A stretch of DNA of 64,000 nt from Halostagnicola kamekurae. Lineage in GTDB: Archaea > Halobacteriota > Halobacteria > Halobacteriales > Natrialbaceae. The notes under the pieces are model-generated. The model was given only the letters and a program-made list of their open reading frames with translations. It ran no database searches and was not told the origin of the DNA. Below, one piece after another: positions 1 to 8,393 of this stretch. The position numbers were made by a program, and so were the translations under genes. Numbering within the stretch: position 1 is the stretch's first letter; every line of letters begins with the position of its first letter. The stretch lies in assembly GCF_900116205.1 (NCBI RefSeq), contig NZ_FOZS01000004.1, positions 62,001 through 126,000 on the forward strand, written 5' to 3'.

Positions 1-92
1 TTCCGCTCTCGTTCGTGAGCAATTGTAAGTGTGATCGGATATGGGTTCTGAGCCCTTCTCGCTCGAGTTTCACAGAGAACACCTCGAGAATT

Positions 93-155
93 GACTACTG
101 GTACCGACCGTTCGACTATCGGTACGAATCATTCGACTACTGGTTCTGATCGTTC
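93..155. repeat. 21-bp imperfect tandem repeat, three copies
   Basis: Three consecutive 21-base units begin at 93, 114 and 135. Each opens GACTAYYGGT and ends TTC (for example GACTACTGGTACCGACCGTT at 93). The block ends 13 bases before the first ORB-like element at 168. Units of two helical turns next to origin-type boxes may be protein-binding iterons, but that role is an inference. Confidence 0.7.
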
Positions 156-167
156 ACACTCTCCTCG

Positions 168-510
168 CACACCGTCTTTCCGGTGAAATACACCGCCCCC
201 TCACCCGCCCCACCCCCCTTCAGACCCGTTTCACCGGAAACCCGGTGTGTGCGCGCTCAAGAAAAAATCACCCACCATACGCGAGTATCGTTCCTCCGTG
301 TCGCTCTCAGCCAACCGATCCGATCGAAATTCGCTCGGGTATCGCGGGCGTTCACCGATCAGGACCGGTGTTTCACTGGAAACCCGGTGTCTTCTCTCTC
401 GGTGCACTCTCGTCGCCGCTTCACCGGAAATCTGGTGTGTTCTCCGCCGATCACGCGGATGACCCACGCCGGCTCTCGACGATCGCTCTCTCCACCGGAA
501 ACCCGGTGTG
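168..510. other. Cluster of five ORB-like elements (candidate replication origin)
   Basis: Five copies of a motif close to TTTCACCGGAAACCCGGTGT are present. One is on the minus strand at 168-188; four are on the plus strand at 229-249, 370-390, 419-439 and 490-510. The core CAYYGGAAA and the arm GGTGT are kept in all, so each element is partly palindromic. Archaeal Orc1/Cdc6 initiators bind origin recognition boxes with a core of this kind (CANTGGAAAC), and inverted orientation of boxes around an unwinding region is typical. A C-rich run follows the first box (191-220), recalling the G-string beside many ORBs. No orc1/cdc6 gene is in the window, so the initiator gene would have to lie to the left of base 1. 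The boxes are clear; origin activity is inferred. Confidence 0.7.
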
Positions 511-667
511 TCGATTTCGCGCGTGTGTCGTTTACACCTCTCGCAGTATCCCGTGTCGAGTATCGGATCCTGTTACCCGTTCCACTATCCAGCGATCCGC
601 CACAGCATCACGAACTCACACATGGATTCGTGGTGAGTTGCACCCCTTTTCAACCCTGTTCGCCCCC

Positions 668-850
668 TCAGTAGAAGTATACCTCGAGTTCGTGTCCACA
701 CGACCGACATTCGGTTTCGGTCCCGCGGAGTTGGCTCCGGCTGTCAGATGCTGTCGCGTCGATCGTCGTTCCTCGCGGAACACTGGCGCTAATTATCGTC
801 TCACATTTGGGACAGCCGACCTCCATCGTGGTTCGATTCACGCTCGCCAT
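668..850 (-). CDS. Small CPxC zinc-ribbon protein
   Basis: A 60-residue protein with a CPKC pair near residue 13 and a CRSC pair near residue 48, followed by GHELEVYFY. Two CxxC knuckles about 30 residues apart are the layout of the small zinc-ribbon proteins common in haloarchaea; most have no assigned function, though some act in regulation or stress. It is cytosolic (no signal peptide or membrane segment). The ATG at 850 is used; a second ATG eight codons in would still keep both knuckles. It stands alone between the ORB-like cluster and a long gene-poor stretch. The fold is fairly sure; the role is unknown. Confidence 0.7.
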   Translation of the reverse strand: MASVNRTTMEVGCPKCETIISASVPRGTTIDATASDSRSQLRGTETECRSCGHELEVYFY

Positions 851-1612
851 ATGTGGCCGTCAGACAGCCACTGGGTTAGTTATCCCAACCGTACTTTCCG
901 CATCGTCGCATTCGAGTTCGAAATCGGCCTGAACCGAGCGATGCGCTTCGTTTCTCACAGTTTTGAAACAGCCGCGTCTATTTCTCGCGATCTCCACAGT
1001 ACCGATTCCGTATCGCGCTCGAGTCGCCGTTATTTCGCTGTTTCGTTCGCTCCTCCAAGCGCTTCGGTCGATTTCGAACAGTTACTATCGAAAATCTGAC
1101 GCCCCCAAACCGGGTCAATCGTCGGTTTCGCCATCTGCTCTCAGGAGATGTCGGTCGTTACTCGTCTACACTCTCATCGCAACGAGAACGTTCGTCGATG
1201 CAACGCGTTGGATTCGAGTTCAGCGGCACGATTTGCTCGAGCTGATGGTTCACCGCCGGCGATTCCCAGTCACCCGTAACGAACCAACGAGCATTTGATA
1301 CTGTGGTCGAAGGAGTATACATGGACGGACGGTCGTCTCTCGGTTCGCTGGCGAGAAGCGATATCTTCGTCCCCGGAGTACGCTTCGACAGCACCGGCGG
1401 TAACCGGCCTTCCGATAGTACCGCGACCGTCGGTAGTAGCGAGACAAGCCATCTCGAGTTTCCCCCTTCGAATCACGGTTCGAAACTGACGGTCCCAACG
1501 TCGCGTTCGTTCCCGAAACAGCGACCCCCCACATCGAAGCGATCGTCTTCGCGATTTCGAACGCCCGCATCGATTGATTCGTCCGCCGACGGCCGAACGG
1601 AGGTCGGACGCG
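851..1612. other. Gene-poor stretch of about 760 bases
   Basis: Open frames on both strands here give basic, low-complexity translations without recognisable motifs and unlike the acidic proteins elsewhere in the window. I see no credible gene, RNA or repeat. The promoter of the TlpA-like gene at 1613 must lie at its right end. Confidence 0.5.
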
Positions 1613-2170
1613 ATGCGTAGACGCGAGTTGCTCGCCGGCATCGGGAGCATCGGTGTTCTCGGGACCGCCGGTACCGCGGCAGTGTACGGCGTTCCGTCGA
1701 TACCGGGGTTGACGGGCGACGAGGGCGAACGCCGTCACGATCCGGTCCCGATTCAGACCCTCGACGCGCCGGGGAGCGAATCGGGCGAGATCTTGGTTCC
1801 GAACGAAGAGCGGGTGATGTTCGTCGATCTGTTCGCGACCGACTGTATTCCGTGTCAAGACCAGATGCCGGAGCTGCGAGAAGCCCACGACCGAATCGGC
1901 GACGAGGTGCAGTTCGTTTCCGTCACCAACGAAAGCGAGGACATCGTCACGGACGAGGACGTCGCCGACTGGTGGAACGAGTACGACGGCAACTGGACCG
2001 TCGGACGGGATACGATGTCCGATTTGATCGTCCACTACGGCGCGGCGACGCCGATCGCGATCGCGTTCGATTCCGACGGCCGCCTTCACTGGGAGGAGTC
2101 CGGAAAGAAGACGGCGGACAAAATCGTCACCGAACTCGAGGCCGTTCTCAGAGCCGACAGGAGGTCGTAA
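1613..2170 (+). CDS. TlpA/ResA-like thioredoxin-fold protein, Tat-exported
   Basis: A predicted extracytoplasmic thiol-disulfide oxidoreductase of 185 residues. The N-terminus MRRRELLAGIG followed by a hydrophobic stretch is a twin-arginine signal, which fixes the ATG at 1613 rather than the frame start at 1574. The active site C78-I-P-C81 lies after the strand MFVDLFATD, and a TP at residues 146-147 (ATPIAIAF) fits the cis-proline loop of the fold. Proteins of this family reduce disulfides in exported proteins, often for cytochrome c maturation. The next gene, seven bases downstream, is a CcdA-type membrane electron carrier that would supply reductant, so the two probably form one operon and one pathway. 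The substrate is not known. Confidence 0.85.
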   Translation: MRRRELLAGIGSIGVLGTAGTAAVYGVPSIPGLTGDEGERRHDPVPIQTLDAPGSESGEILVPNEERVMFVDLFATDCIPCQDQMPELREAHDRIGDEVQFVSVTNESEDIVTDEDVADWWNEYDGNWTVGRDTMSDLIVHYGAATPIAIAFDSDGRLHWEESGKKTADKIVTELEAVLRADRRS

Positions 2171-2176
2171 CTAGTC

Positions 2177-2848
2177 GTGATAGATCCCGCTCTGGTGTCG
2201 ATGGTCGGGTTTGCGATTACAGCAGGAGTCACGACGTTCTTCTCGCCCTGTTCGTATCCGCTCCTTCCGGGGTACGTCGGATTTTACGTGAACCAGACGG
2301 AGGGCCAGGGCTCGTCGGTGTCGGGCTCGGTCCTCCGTGGACTCGTGGCTGGTATCGGGGTACTGGTGACCTTTACGGCGCTTTTCGGCGCGGCATACTG
2401 GCTCGGCCAGAACCTCCTCACTAACATCACGATTCTCGAGACGGCAGTGGGCGTCGCGTTGGTCGCGTTCGGGCTCCTCGTCGTGTTCGACCTGGCACCG
2501 TCCCTTTCGGTTCCCCTTCCCAAGCGCAGAAGCGGTCTCGCGGGATTCGGCATCTTCGGCGCGGGGTACGCACTCGCCGCGGCCGGTTGCGTCGCACCGG
2601 TCTTTATCGGCGTCGTCAGCCAGTCGATGACGATGGATCCCGTTCCGGCGATGCTGGTAGTGGGATCGTACATCGGGATCGTCGTCGTTCTGATGGTCGC
2701 GCTGACGGTCGCGACGGGCGTCGGCCTCGTCGCGAACGCCGGCTGGATCGCCGGGCACACGAAAACGCTCGAGCGAATCGCCGGGATCGTAATGATCCTC
2801 GCAGGTCTCGGGCAGATCTATCTGACACACTTCGTCAACACGTACTGA
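2177..2848 (+). CDS. CcdA/DsbD-type membrane thiol reductant carrier
   Basis: A 223-residue integral membrane protein of the CcdA family, which passes electrons from cytoplasmic thioredoxin across the membrane to TlpA/ResA-like proteins. The two conserved cysteines are visible: C25 in FFSPCSYPLLPGY and C138 in AAAGCVAPVF, each followed by proline-containing helices typical of the family. About six hydrophobic helices fill the length, normal for CcdA. A GTG at 2177 is the likely start; an ATG at 2201 is possible but would cut into the first helix. It follows the TlpA-like gene closely. Its stop codon lies inside the first unit of the tandem repeat starting at 2836. Confidence 0.88.
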   Translation: MIDPALVSMVGFAITAGVTTFFSPCSYPLLPGYVGFYVNQTEGQGSSVSGSVLRGLVAGIGVLVTFTALFGAAYWLGQNLLTNITILETAVGVALVAFGLLVVFDLAPSLSVPLPKRRSGLAGFGIFGAGYALAAAGCVAPVFIGVVSQSMTMDPVPAMLVVGSYIGIVVVLMVALTVATGVGLVANAGWIAGHTKTLERIAGIVMILAGLGQIYLTHFVNTY

Positions 2849-2911
2849 TTTCCGCCAACACGTACTGATTTCCGCCAACACGCACTGATTTCCGCCAACA
2901 CGTACTGATTT
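2836..2911. repeat. 20-bp tandem repeat running out of the ccdA-like 3' end
   Basis: CAACACGTACTGATTTCCGC is present at 2836 and 2856, at 2876 with one change (CGCAC), and as a 16-base partial copy at 2896. The first unit encodes the last residues and stop codon (NTY, TGA) of the preceding gene, so the repeats look like duplications of the gene's own end by slippage. All copies are contiguous, unlike a CRISPR. Confidence 0.9.
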
Positions 2912-3252
2912 TCTCGCGGCTTCCACCGGTCCGCTTGGTCCTTCGGCCCATCGAGAGTTCCGACCCGTTCCGTCTTCGAGAACTGGTTCGGGACACGCTA
3001 CACGGCGGCATACCACGCGGGCCCCCACACCTCGCTTCCGGTGAATTTCTCGCGTAGAGATAGCTTTCGAATCCGTTACTCTCGACCCGGTCGCGAACCC
3101 GGCTCGAGCCACAGCGCTCCCGTCTCGAACGTCTGATCGGCGTTTCTCATTGCGATGAATCACTCGATAAAGTAAATCTCGCTAGACGATGCGGCGGCTC
3201 GAGCAGATCGAACGTTTTCTCAGAATCGGGACCTCTGGCCGACCGACCCAGT
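2912..3252. other. Intergenic region with one inverted ORB-like box
   Basis: No credible gene is seen. The stretch holds one minus-strand ORB-like element at 3026-3046 (TTCACCGGAAGCGAGGTGT when read on the minus strand), facing the plus-strand copy at 3480. The mini-gene at 3253-3426 sits between the two. Confidence 0.55.
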
Positions 3253-3426
3253 CTATTCGTCGTCTTTCATCTCGCCGAGTTGCGAGATGAGTTCGTCCGT
3301 CGAAGCGTCCGATTCGACGGTAAGTTGTCCGTCGTGGTCGTGTTCGTGGACGTTTACGGCTTCGCCGTCGTCTTCATCCGTCGTTCCTTGCTGTTGCTCG
3401 GACTCGTCGTAGCTTCCAAAACCCAT
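3253..3426 (-). CDS. DUF5786-type haloarchaeal mini-protein
   Basis: A 57-residue, strongly acidic, hydrophilic protein. It opens MGFGSYDESEQQQ, has a histidine/aspartate-rich middle (HEHDHD) and ends LISQLGEMKDDE. The opening is what I recall as characteristic of the haloarchaeal DUF5786 family of unknown function; the family assignment is from memory. It has no signal peptide, membrane segment or cysteine. A purine-rich GGGTGAG about five bases upstream of the ATG at 3426 could be a ribosome-binding site. ORB-like boxes flank the gene at 3026 (minus) and 3480 (plus), which is notable but gives no function. Confidence 0.8.
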   Translation of the reverse strand: MGFGSYDESEQQQGTTDEDDGEAVNVHEHDHDGQLTVESDASTDELISQLGEMKDDE

Positions 3427-3479
3427 GACTCACCCTTCGAACCCACTCTCAAAGAAGTGCCGATTCCTGATCGGCGGCA

Positions 3480-3500
3480 CTTCACCGGAACTCCGGTGTG
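3480..3500 (+). other. Isolated ORB-like element
   Basis: TTCACCGGAACTCCGGTGTG at 3481-3500 matches the ORB-like boxes at 168-510 and forms an almost perfect palindrome. Together with the inverted box at 3026 it brackets the DUF5786-type gene. A short inverted repeat (AGTGCCG at 3456, CGGCACT at 3475) abuts it. Confidence 0.6.
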
Positions 3501-3650
3501 GTCGACCCGTCTCGCTCGAGAGACGGCGCTCACGAAATCCGAAACCACTCCCAACGGGAGAGTAGGCTGATCGAACGGCGCTTACCGCCGATCCGGCGCT
3601 CGGTTTGTCGATCCATACTGGTCGCACTATGCAGTCGCTACAACCGTCGA

Positions 3651-3971
3651 TCACTCCTTGAGTGGCGCTCTGTCAGCGCTCCAGTTGGTATCGCGGTCGA
3701 CACGACACGCTGTCTCGTCAACCCGATTCCCGTCCGGGTTCTCTTCGAGCACCGAACTGGACCACATATCGACAGTGATGGAAACGATTCCGTTCGAATC
3801 GAACGATCGATAGGCCCGTACTACAGGGTCCGTACAGTCTGCGTTAGCGGATCTATAGTAATGGGCCATGTCGGTTTGTAGTGTATCCATGTCCGTGCCA
3901 TGTTCGCATCTCGGACAGCGCTCACGGACACCTATCCGATCATGAAACGAACGACCATTGGTGGCGCTCAC
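3651..3971 (-). CDS. Possible small CPRC-containing protein
   Basis: An open frame of 106 codons from a GTG at 3971. The translation has CPRC near residue 19 and two further cysteines, and a composition not obviously random (DMDTLQTDMAHYY, SNGIVSITVDMW). One CxxC plus scattered cysteines could bind zinc, but the second knuckle is not convincing and codon choice is less GC-biased at third positions than in neighbouring genes. No family is recognised. The stretch 3427-4078 otherwise holds only the ORB-like box at 3480. Confidence 0.3.
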   Translation of the reverse strand: MSATNGRSFHDRIGVRERCPRCEHGTDMDTLQTDMAHYYRSANADCTDPVVRAYRSFDSNGIVSITVDMWSSSVLEENPDGNRVDETACRVDRDTNWSADRAPLKE

Positions 3972-4078
3972 ACGACGGGATTCGCTCTCGAGTCCCGTCT
4001 CGCTGACCGGTGCCCGCCCTCGAAATCGCAGACCCCTCCCGAGATCGACCGTCGACCCAGTTCGGAGGTGAGCGACGG

Positions 4079-5893
4079 ATGTGTGGAATAATCGCGCGCG
4101 TCGGCGACGGAAGCGCGATAGACCCGCTGCTCTCGGGACTCGAGAACCTCGAGTACCGCGGCTACGATTCGGCGGGCGTCGCGGTCCAGAACGGCAGCGG
4201 TATCGACGTACAGAAACGGTCCGGTAAGGTTTCGGACCTGAAGCGATCGATCGACGACGTGACGCTCGAGGGCGCGGTCGGAATCGGCCACACGCGCTGG
4301 AGCACGCACGGGCCGCCGACCGACGAAAACGCCCACCCCCACACCGATCAGGTGGGAGACGTCGCGGTCGTCCACAACGGTATCATCGAGAATTACGCTC
4401 GGCTAAAATCCCGGCTCGCCGCGGAGGGCCACGAGTTCACCAGCGAGACCGACACCGAGGTGATTCCCCACCTCATTCAGTCCCACATCGACGACGGACT
4501 CGACACGGAGTCGGCGTTTCGACGCGCGATCGCGGAACTCGAGGGAAGCTACGCCGTCGCGGCGATGCGGTCAGGTGAGCACGTCCTCTACGCGGCGCGG
4601 CAGGGTTCGCCCCTGGTCGTCGGGATCGAGGACGACGGATACTTCCTCGCGAGCGACGTCCCCGCGTTTCTCGAGTACACCGATACCGTCGTCTATCTCG
4701 AGGACGGCGACGTCGTCGTCGTGGACGAAACTGGGATCGAGTACACGGACCAGGACGGGAACCCGATCGAACGCGAACGCGAAACCGTCGAGTGGGATCC
4801 CGAACAGGCCGGGAAAGGCGAGTACGACCACTTCATGCTCAAGGAGATCAACGAGCAACCGACCGCGATCGCCCAGGCGATCGAGGGCCGGATCGATCCG
4901 GCCCGCGGCGCGATCGACCTCGATGGATTCGAACCGGGAGCGTTCGAAGACATCGACGAGGTCCAGTTCGTCGCCTGCGGAACCTCGTACCACGCGGCGT
5001 TGTACGGGGCGACGGCGCTCAACAGGATCGGGATTTCGGCGACGGCGATGCTCGCCAACGAGTACTCGGTGGCGGCCCCGCCGATCGACGACGGGACACT
5101 CGTGGTGGCGGTCACGCAGAGCGGTGAAACGGCGGATACGCTCAACGCGCTCAGGAGCGCGGCGGCTGCGGGCGCCGAGACGTTGACTCTGACGAACGTC
5201 ATCGGCTCGACGGCCTCGCGCATCGCTGACAAGACACTACTCATCAGAGCAGGCCCCGAGATCGGCGTCGCGGCGACGAAGACGTTCTCCTCGCAGGCGC
5301 TCATGCTCGTGTTGCTCTCACGCCGGATCGCTGCGGACCGAAGCGGCGAGCGGAGCGGGGACCGACGATCGCTTCTCGAGGCGGTCGAATCGATGCCAGA
5401 ATCGATCGAACGGGTACTGGACCGATCCGGCGCGGCGGCAGTCGCTCGTCGGTACGGCGACTCCCAGTCGTACTTTTTCATCGGTCGCGGGTTCGGCTAC
5501 GCCGTCTCTCTCGAGGGCGCGTTGAAGTTCAAGGAGATCACCTACGAACACGCGGAAGGGTTCGCATCGGGAGAGTTGAAACACGGTCCGCTTGCGTTAG
5601 TAACCCCGGAAACGCCGATCTTTGCGGTCTTCACCGGCACCGAAGACGAGAAAACGCTGAAAAACGCCGAGGAAGCGCAAACGCGCGGCGCCCCCGTGAT
5701 CGCGCTCTGTCCGCCGGGACACGAGGCGACCGAGATCGCGGACGAGCACCTGGAAATCCCCGAAACCGACGCCACGCTGGCTGGCTTGCTTGCGAACGTG
5801 CAACTCCAGCTAGTCTCCTACTATGCGGCCACCCAGCTGGATCGTTCGATCGACAAGCCTCGAAACCTTGCCAAAAGCGTAACCGTTGAGTAG
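4079..5893 (+). CDS. glmS: Glutamine-fructose-6-phosphate aminotransferase (copy 1)
   Basis: GlmS converts fructose-6-phosphate and glutamine to glucosamine-6-phosphate, the entry step to UDP-GlcNAc. The 604-residue protein is full length. The ATG at 4079 places the catalytic Cys at position 2 (MCGIIARVG), which fixes the start. The glutaminase domain shows LEYRGYDSAG, HTRWSTHGPP at 71-80 and HNGIIENY at 99-106. Two SIS sugar-isomerase domains follow, with CGTSYHA at 300-306, TQSGET at 346-351, and HAEGFASGELKHGP near 491-504. It ends in the family's DKPRNLAKSVTVE. The downstream neighbours are a zinc-ribbon gene and glmM on the other strand. A second complete glmS lies at 13782. Confidence 0.96.
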   Translation: MCGIIARVGDGSAIDPLLSGLENLEYRGYDSAGVAVQNGSGIDVQKRSGKVSDLKRSIDDVTLEGAVGIGHTRWSTHGPPTDENAHPHTDQVGDVAVVHNGIIENYARLKSRLAAEGHEFTSETDTEVIPHLIQSHIDDGLDTESAFRRAIAELEGSYAVAAMRSGEHVLYAARQGSPLVVGIEDDGYFLASDVPAFLEYTDTVVYLEDGDVVVVDETGIEYTDQDGNPIERERETVEWDPEQAGKGEYDHFMLKEINEQPTAIAQAIEGRIDPARGAIDLDGFEPGAFEDIDEVQFVACGTSYHAALYGATALNRIGISATAMLANEYSVAAPPIDDGTLVVAVTQSGETADTLNALRSAAAAGAETLTLTNVIGSTASRIADKTLLIRAGPEIGVAATKTFSSQALMLVLLSRRIAADRSGERSGDRRSLLEAVESMPESIERVLDRSGAAAVARRYGDSQSYFFIGRGFGYAVSLEGALKFKEITYEHAEGFASGELKHGPLALVTPETPIFAVFTGTEDEKTLKNAEEAQTRGAPVIALCPPGHEATEIADEHLEIPETDATLAGLLANVQLQLVSYYAATQLDRSIDKPRNLAKSVTVE

Positions 5894-6534
5894 GGAACCC
5901 TGCAGTCTCGTTTCTGACGGTATCGATTATAGTCACTCGGCACACGCAGCGAGTCGTAGCCACGCACATCGAGGCGAGGACGTACTTGAACACAGCAGGA
6001 CTCGAATCTACCCCCATAGACTCACGTCCACGCTGTGTCTGTGCGGGGTTTGCCGTCCTCGTTCGACGTCGGATCGCAACTGGAGAGATTCTCCCGGGAA
6101 AATCGGGCTCTCTCCGCTAGTAAGTGGCTCCTACCTGTCCATAAACGTAACACCTGATAATCGAACCAGTTCGTTCGATATCACCGGACGGGGCAGGGTG
6201 CTGGCGAGCCGCGATCGCTCGGCCACTGTTCTGTCGACTGTCCACCAACCGGCCGGTCGCCTCGTTCGCGACTCGATACGCACCCATTTCCGTTCGATCG
6301 GAACCAGCGTTCCAGCCGGCCACGCCTCGGGCTGATATCGCGGGTCCTTTCCCTTCGCACAGTCTGTGAAACAACAGATTACCCGTCGGTAATATAGAAT
6401 TTCGGCCGATAGGGACGGTAGCAGTCCGGAAATACTGACACTCTTTCGGTGCGGTTAATGACACATGAAACCAACCCTCGAGCGCCCGCGCCATGTTATG
6501 CAGCCTATAGTAAATAGTATACTGTCACAATGAG
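5894..6534. other. Long intergenic region before the zinc-ribbon gene
   Basis: About 640 bases without a convincing gene; open frames give atypical basic sequences. Base composition becomes AT-richer towards the right end, where TATAGTAAATAG at 6506-6517 is a likely haloarchaeal promoter for the gene at 6541. Confidence 0.5.
6506..6517 (+). promoter_or_regulatory. TATA-type promoter of the DUF7563-like gene
   Basis: TATAGTAAATAG lies 24-35 bases upstream of the ATG at 6541, the spacing expected for an archaeal TATA box driving a leaderless or nearly leaderless mRNA. Confidence 0.55.
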
Positions 6535-6540
6535 TTGACG

Positions 6541-6750
6541 ATGTCGACGGAACCAACCGAAACCAAGTGGACGCCGATGACCGCCGGCCAACAGACGACC
6601 GCCCCTCGCTGTGTCACCTGTGGCAACCAGGTAACACGTCAGTTCGCACGCGTCTTCGGGGATAACCGCGACGTCGTCCACGCCTGCCCCGACTGTTCTA
6701 CGTACCGCGAAATGAAAACGTCCGATTACATCCCGAAGGAAGTCCGATAG
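6541..6750 (+). CDS. Small zinc-finger protein, DUF7563-like
   Basis: A 69-residue protein with two knuckles, CVTCG near residue 22 and CPDCS near residue 47, and the tail STYREMKTSDYIPKEVR. I recognise this as a widespread haloarchaeal mini zinc-finger family (DUF7563, from memory) of unknown function. The ATG at 6541 is preferred over an in-frame TTG six bases upstream because it fits the TATA box. It is monocistronic, convergent with glmM. Cytosolic; probably nucleic-acid- or protein-binding, but that is inference. Confidence 0.85.
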   Translation: MSTEPTETKWTPMTAGQQTTAPRCVTCGNQVTRQFARVFGDNRDVVHACPDCSTYREMKTSDYIPKEVR

Positions 6751-6847
6751 CGAGTCGCCGACTGCGGCCGGTCTACGAGTCACCTCCGTCGAAGTTCCCG
6801 GTCGAGCGGCCGGTGTGGCGCTCTCGATACCGTCTGCAGGAACGCCG

Positions 6848-8161
6848 TCACTCTCGAACGAGTTGCGTCGCCGTCTCGAAGAGATCCGCGGTACGATCGG
6901 TACGACGCGCCTCCGCCGTGACACGGACGATCGGTTGGGTCCCACTCGCGCGGATCAAAAACCAGCCGTCGTCGGTTTCGACGCGGACGCCGTCTCGAGC
7001 GTCCACGTCGTCGTAGGTCTCGAGAACGCGCCGTTCGACGCGTTCCATCTGCCGCGATTTGTCGTCGGACTCGATGGCCCCGCGGCGAATGGGATACGAG
7101 TCGATCTCCGACTCGAGACTCGAGAGTGGCCCGTCGGCGGCGACGAGCTCCGCGAGTTTGCAGGCGGCGAGCGGGCCGTCGGGGCAAAGGGTCTCGTCGG
7201 GCCAGATCCACGCCCCGCTCGGTTCGCCGCCGAAGACGACGTCCGCGTCGGTCGCCCGCTGTGCGACGTAGACGTCCCCGACTTTGGTTCGAACGAGCGA
7301 TCCACCGCGGTCGGTCAGCGCGTCTTCGACAGCCAGGCTGGTATCGACCGGCGCTGCGACGCGGTCTCCCTCCCCGACCTCCTCGCGAGCGAACAGCGCG
7401 AGGAGAGAATCCTTCGGGACGAAGGTTCCGGTCTCGTCGACGGCCATCATTCGGTCGGCATCGCCGTCGTGGGCGACACCGAGATCGGCGTCGCTTTCGC
7501 CGACGAGCGTCTCGAGGGACTCGAGGGTCTCCGCGGTCGGCTCGCTCGGTCGCCCGGGGAACGAACCGTCCGGCTGCGCGTTCAGGGTCCGGACCGTACA
7601 CCCAAGCTGCTCGAGCACCGTCGCCGTGATCTGACCCGCGCCGTTTCCGACGTCGACGATCACCGACAGCGGTTCCCGAAGGTCGACGCTCGAGCGGATC
7701 GCCGACGCGTGCGCCGCCGTGGCTCCCGAAAGCGTCGTTCGATCGCCCGTCTCGTCCCAGTCTGCGTAGTCCACCGCGTCCGACTCGACTCGCTCGGCGA
7801 TAGCGGCCCGGCGATCGGGGCCGAACGCTTTCCCCGACGGCGTCCAGAGCTTGATTCCGTTGTCCTCTGGCGGATTGTGCGAGGCGGTCACGACGACCCC
7901 CGCGTCGGCGTCGGCCCAGTCGACCGCTCGAGCGATCGTCGGCGTGGCCGCGAGTTCCCCCTCGATCTCGAGGACGTCGCTCCCGCACTCACACAGCCCG
8001 GCCGCGAGGGCGTCGAGCAACATCGAACCGCTCTCTCTGCTGTCTCGCCCGACGACGACCCGTTCGTACCCCTCAGAGCCGAGCGCACGCCCGACCTCGA
8101 GTGCCAGCGATGCCGTTACGTCCTCGCCGACGCGACCGCGGATGCCGCTCGTTCCGAACAT
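6848..8161 (-). CDS. glmM: Phosphoglucosamine mutase
   Basis: Interconverts glucosamine-6-phosphate and glucosamine-1-phosphate, the second step towards UDP-GlcNAc. The 437-residue protein shows all four signatures of the alpha-D-phosphohexomutase family: FGTSGIRG at the N-terminus, the phosphoserine loop TASHNPP with Ser94, the Mg-binding DGDADR at 232-237, the sugar loop GEPSG at 312-316 and the phosphate-binding RASGTQP at 404-410. Archaeal enzymes of this group may also act on mannose or glucose phosphates, so substrate preference is inferred from the glmS and glmU neighbours. The ATG at 8161 starts directly with the MFGTSGIRG motif. Confidence 0.92.
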   Translation of the reverse strand: MFGTSGIRGRVGEDVTASLALEVGRALGSEGYERVVVGRDSRESGSMLLDALAAGLCECGSDVLEIEGELAATPTIARAVDWADADAGVVVTASHNPPEDNGIKLWTPSGKAFGPDRRAAIAERVESDAVDYADWDETGDRTTLSGATAAHASAIRSSVDLREPLSVIVDVGNGAGQITATVLEQLGCTVRTLNAQPDGSFPGRPSEPTAETLESLETLVGESDADLGVAHDGDADRMMAVDETGTFVPKDSLLALFAREEVGEGDRVAAPVDTSLAVEDALTDRGGSLVRTKVGDVYVAQRATDADVVFGGEPSGAWIWPDETLCPDGPLAACKLAELVAADGPLSSLESEIDSYPIRRGAIESDDKSRQMERVERRVLETYDDVDARDGVRVETDDGWFLIRASGTQPIVRVTAEARRTDRTADLFETATQLVRE

Positions 8162-8393
8162 ACCTGTGTCTCTGTCGGGGCGGCCCTTACTATGTTCTGA
8201 CTACTCCCTGCGTGCTGATCCAATGTGGCCGATACTCGAGCACCGGATGGAAAGACGGCCCGTCAGGGGGTGCAAAACGAGACCGATCACCGACCGCTCA
8301 ACCACTCGACCACCCGACCACTCGACCGATCGACCGCTCAACTGCTCGAGCGTCTCGAGGCAGACAGGGTCAGGGTCTAGTAAACGAAGCGAT
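8162..8393. other. Intergenic region with simple repeats
   Basis: Between two minus-strand genes. The stretch about 8285-8352 repeats CGACC(A/G)CTCRAC-type words (CGACCACC, CGACCACTCGACCGATCGAC). I see no gene. Confidence 0.5.

Noticed and set aside
1158-1394. 78-codon minus-strand frame in the gene-poor stretch
   Set aside because: No motif, no plausible start context, and composition unlike other proteins in the window.
2836-2911. CRISPR array
   Set aside because: The repeats are contiguous without unique spacers and no cas gene is nearby.
2171-3163. Long minus-strand open frame over the ccdA-like gene
   Set aside because: It is the shadow of a gene with clear CcdA motifs; its translation is basic and low-complexity.
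5886-6335. 149-codon plus-strand frame after glmS
   Set aside because: Begins inside the glmS stop region and gives a Ser/Arg/His-rich translation without family features.
6815-8200. 461-codon plus-strand frame opposite glmM
   Set aside because: GlmM has all its active-site motifs on the minus strand; the plus frame is a GC-bias shadow.
8285-8352. Possible regulatory repeat array before the FemAB-like gene
   Set aside because: The words are short, irregular and GC-biased; looks like simple-sequence drift downstream of that gene rather than sites.
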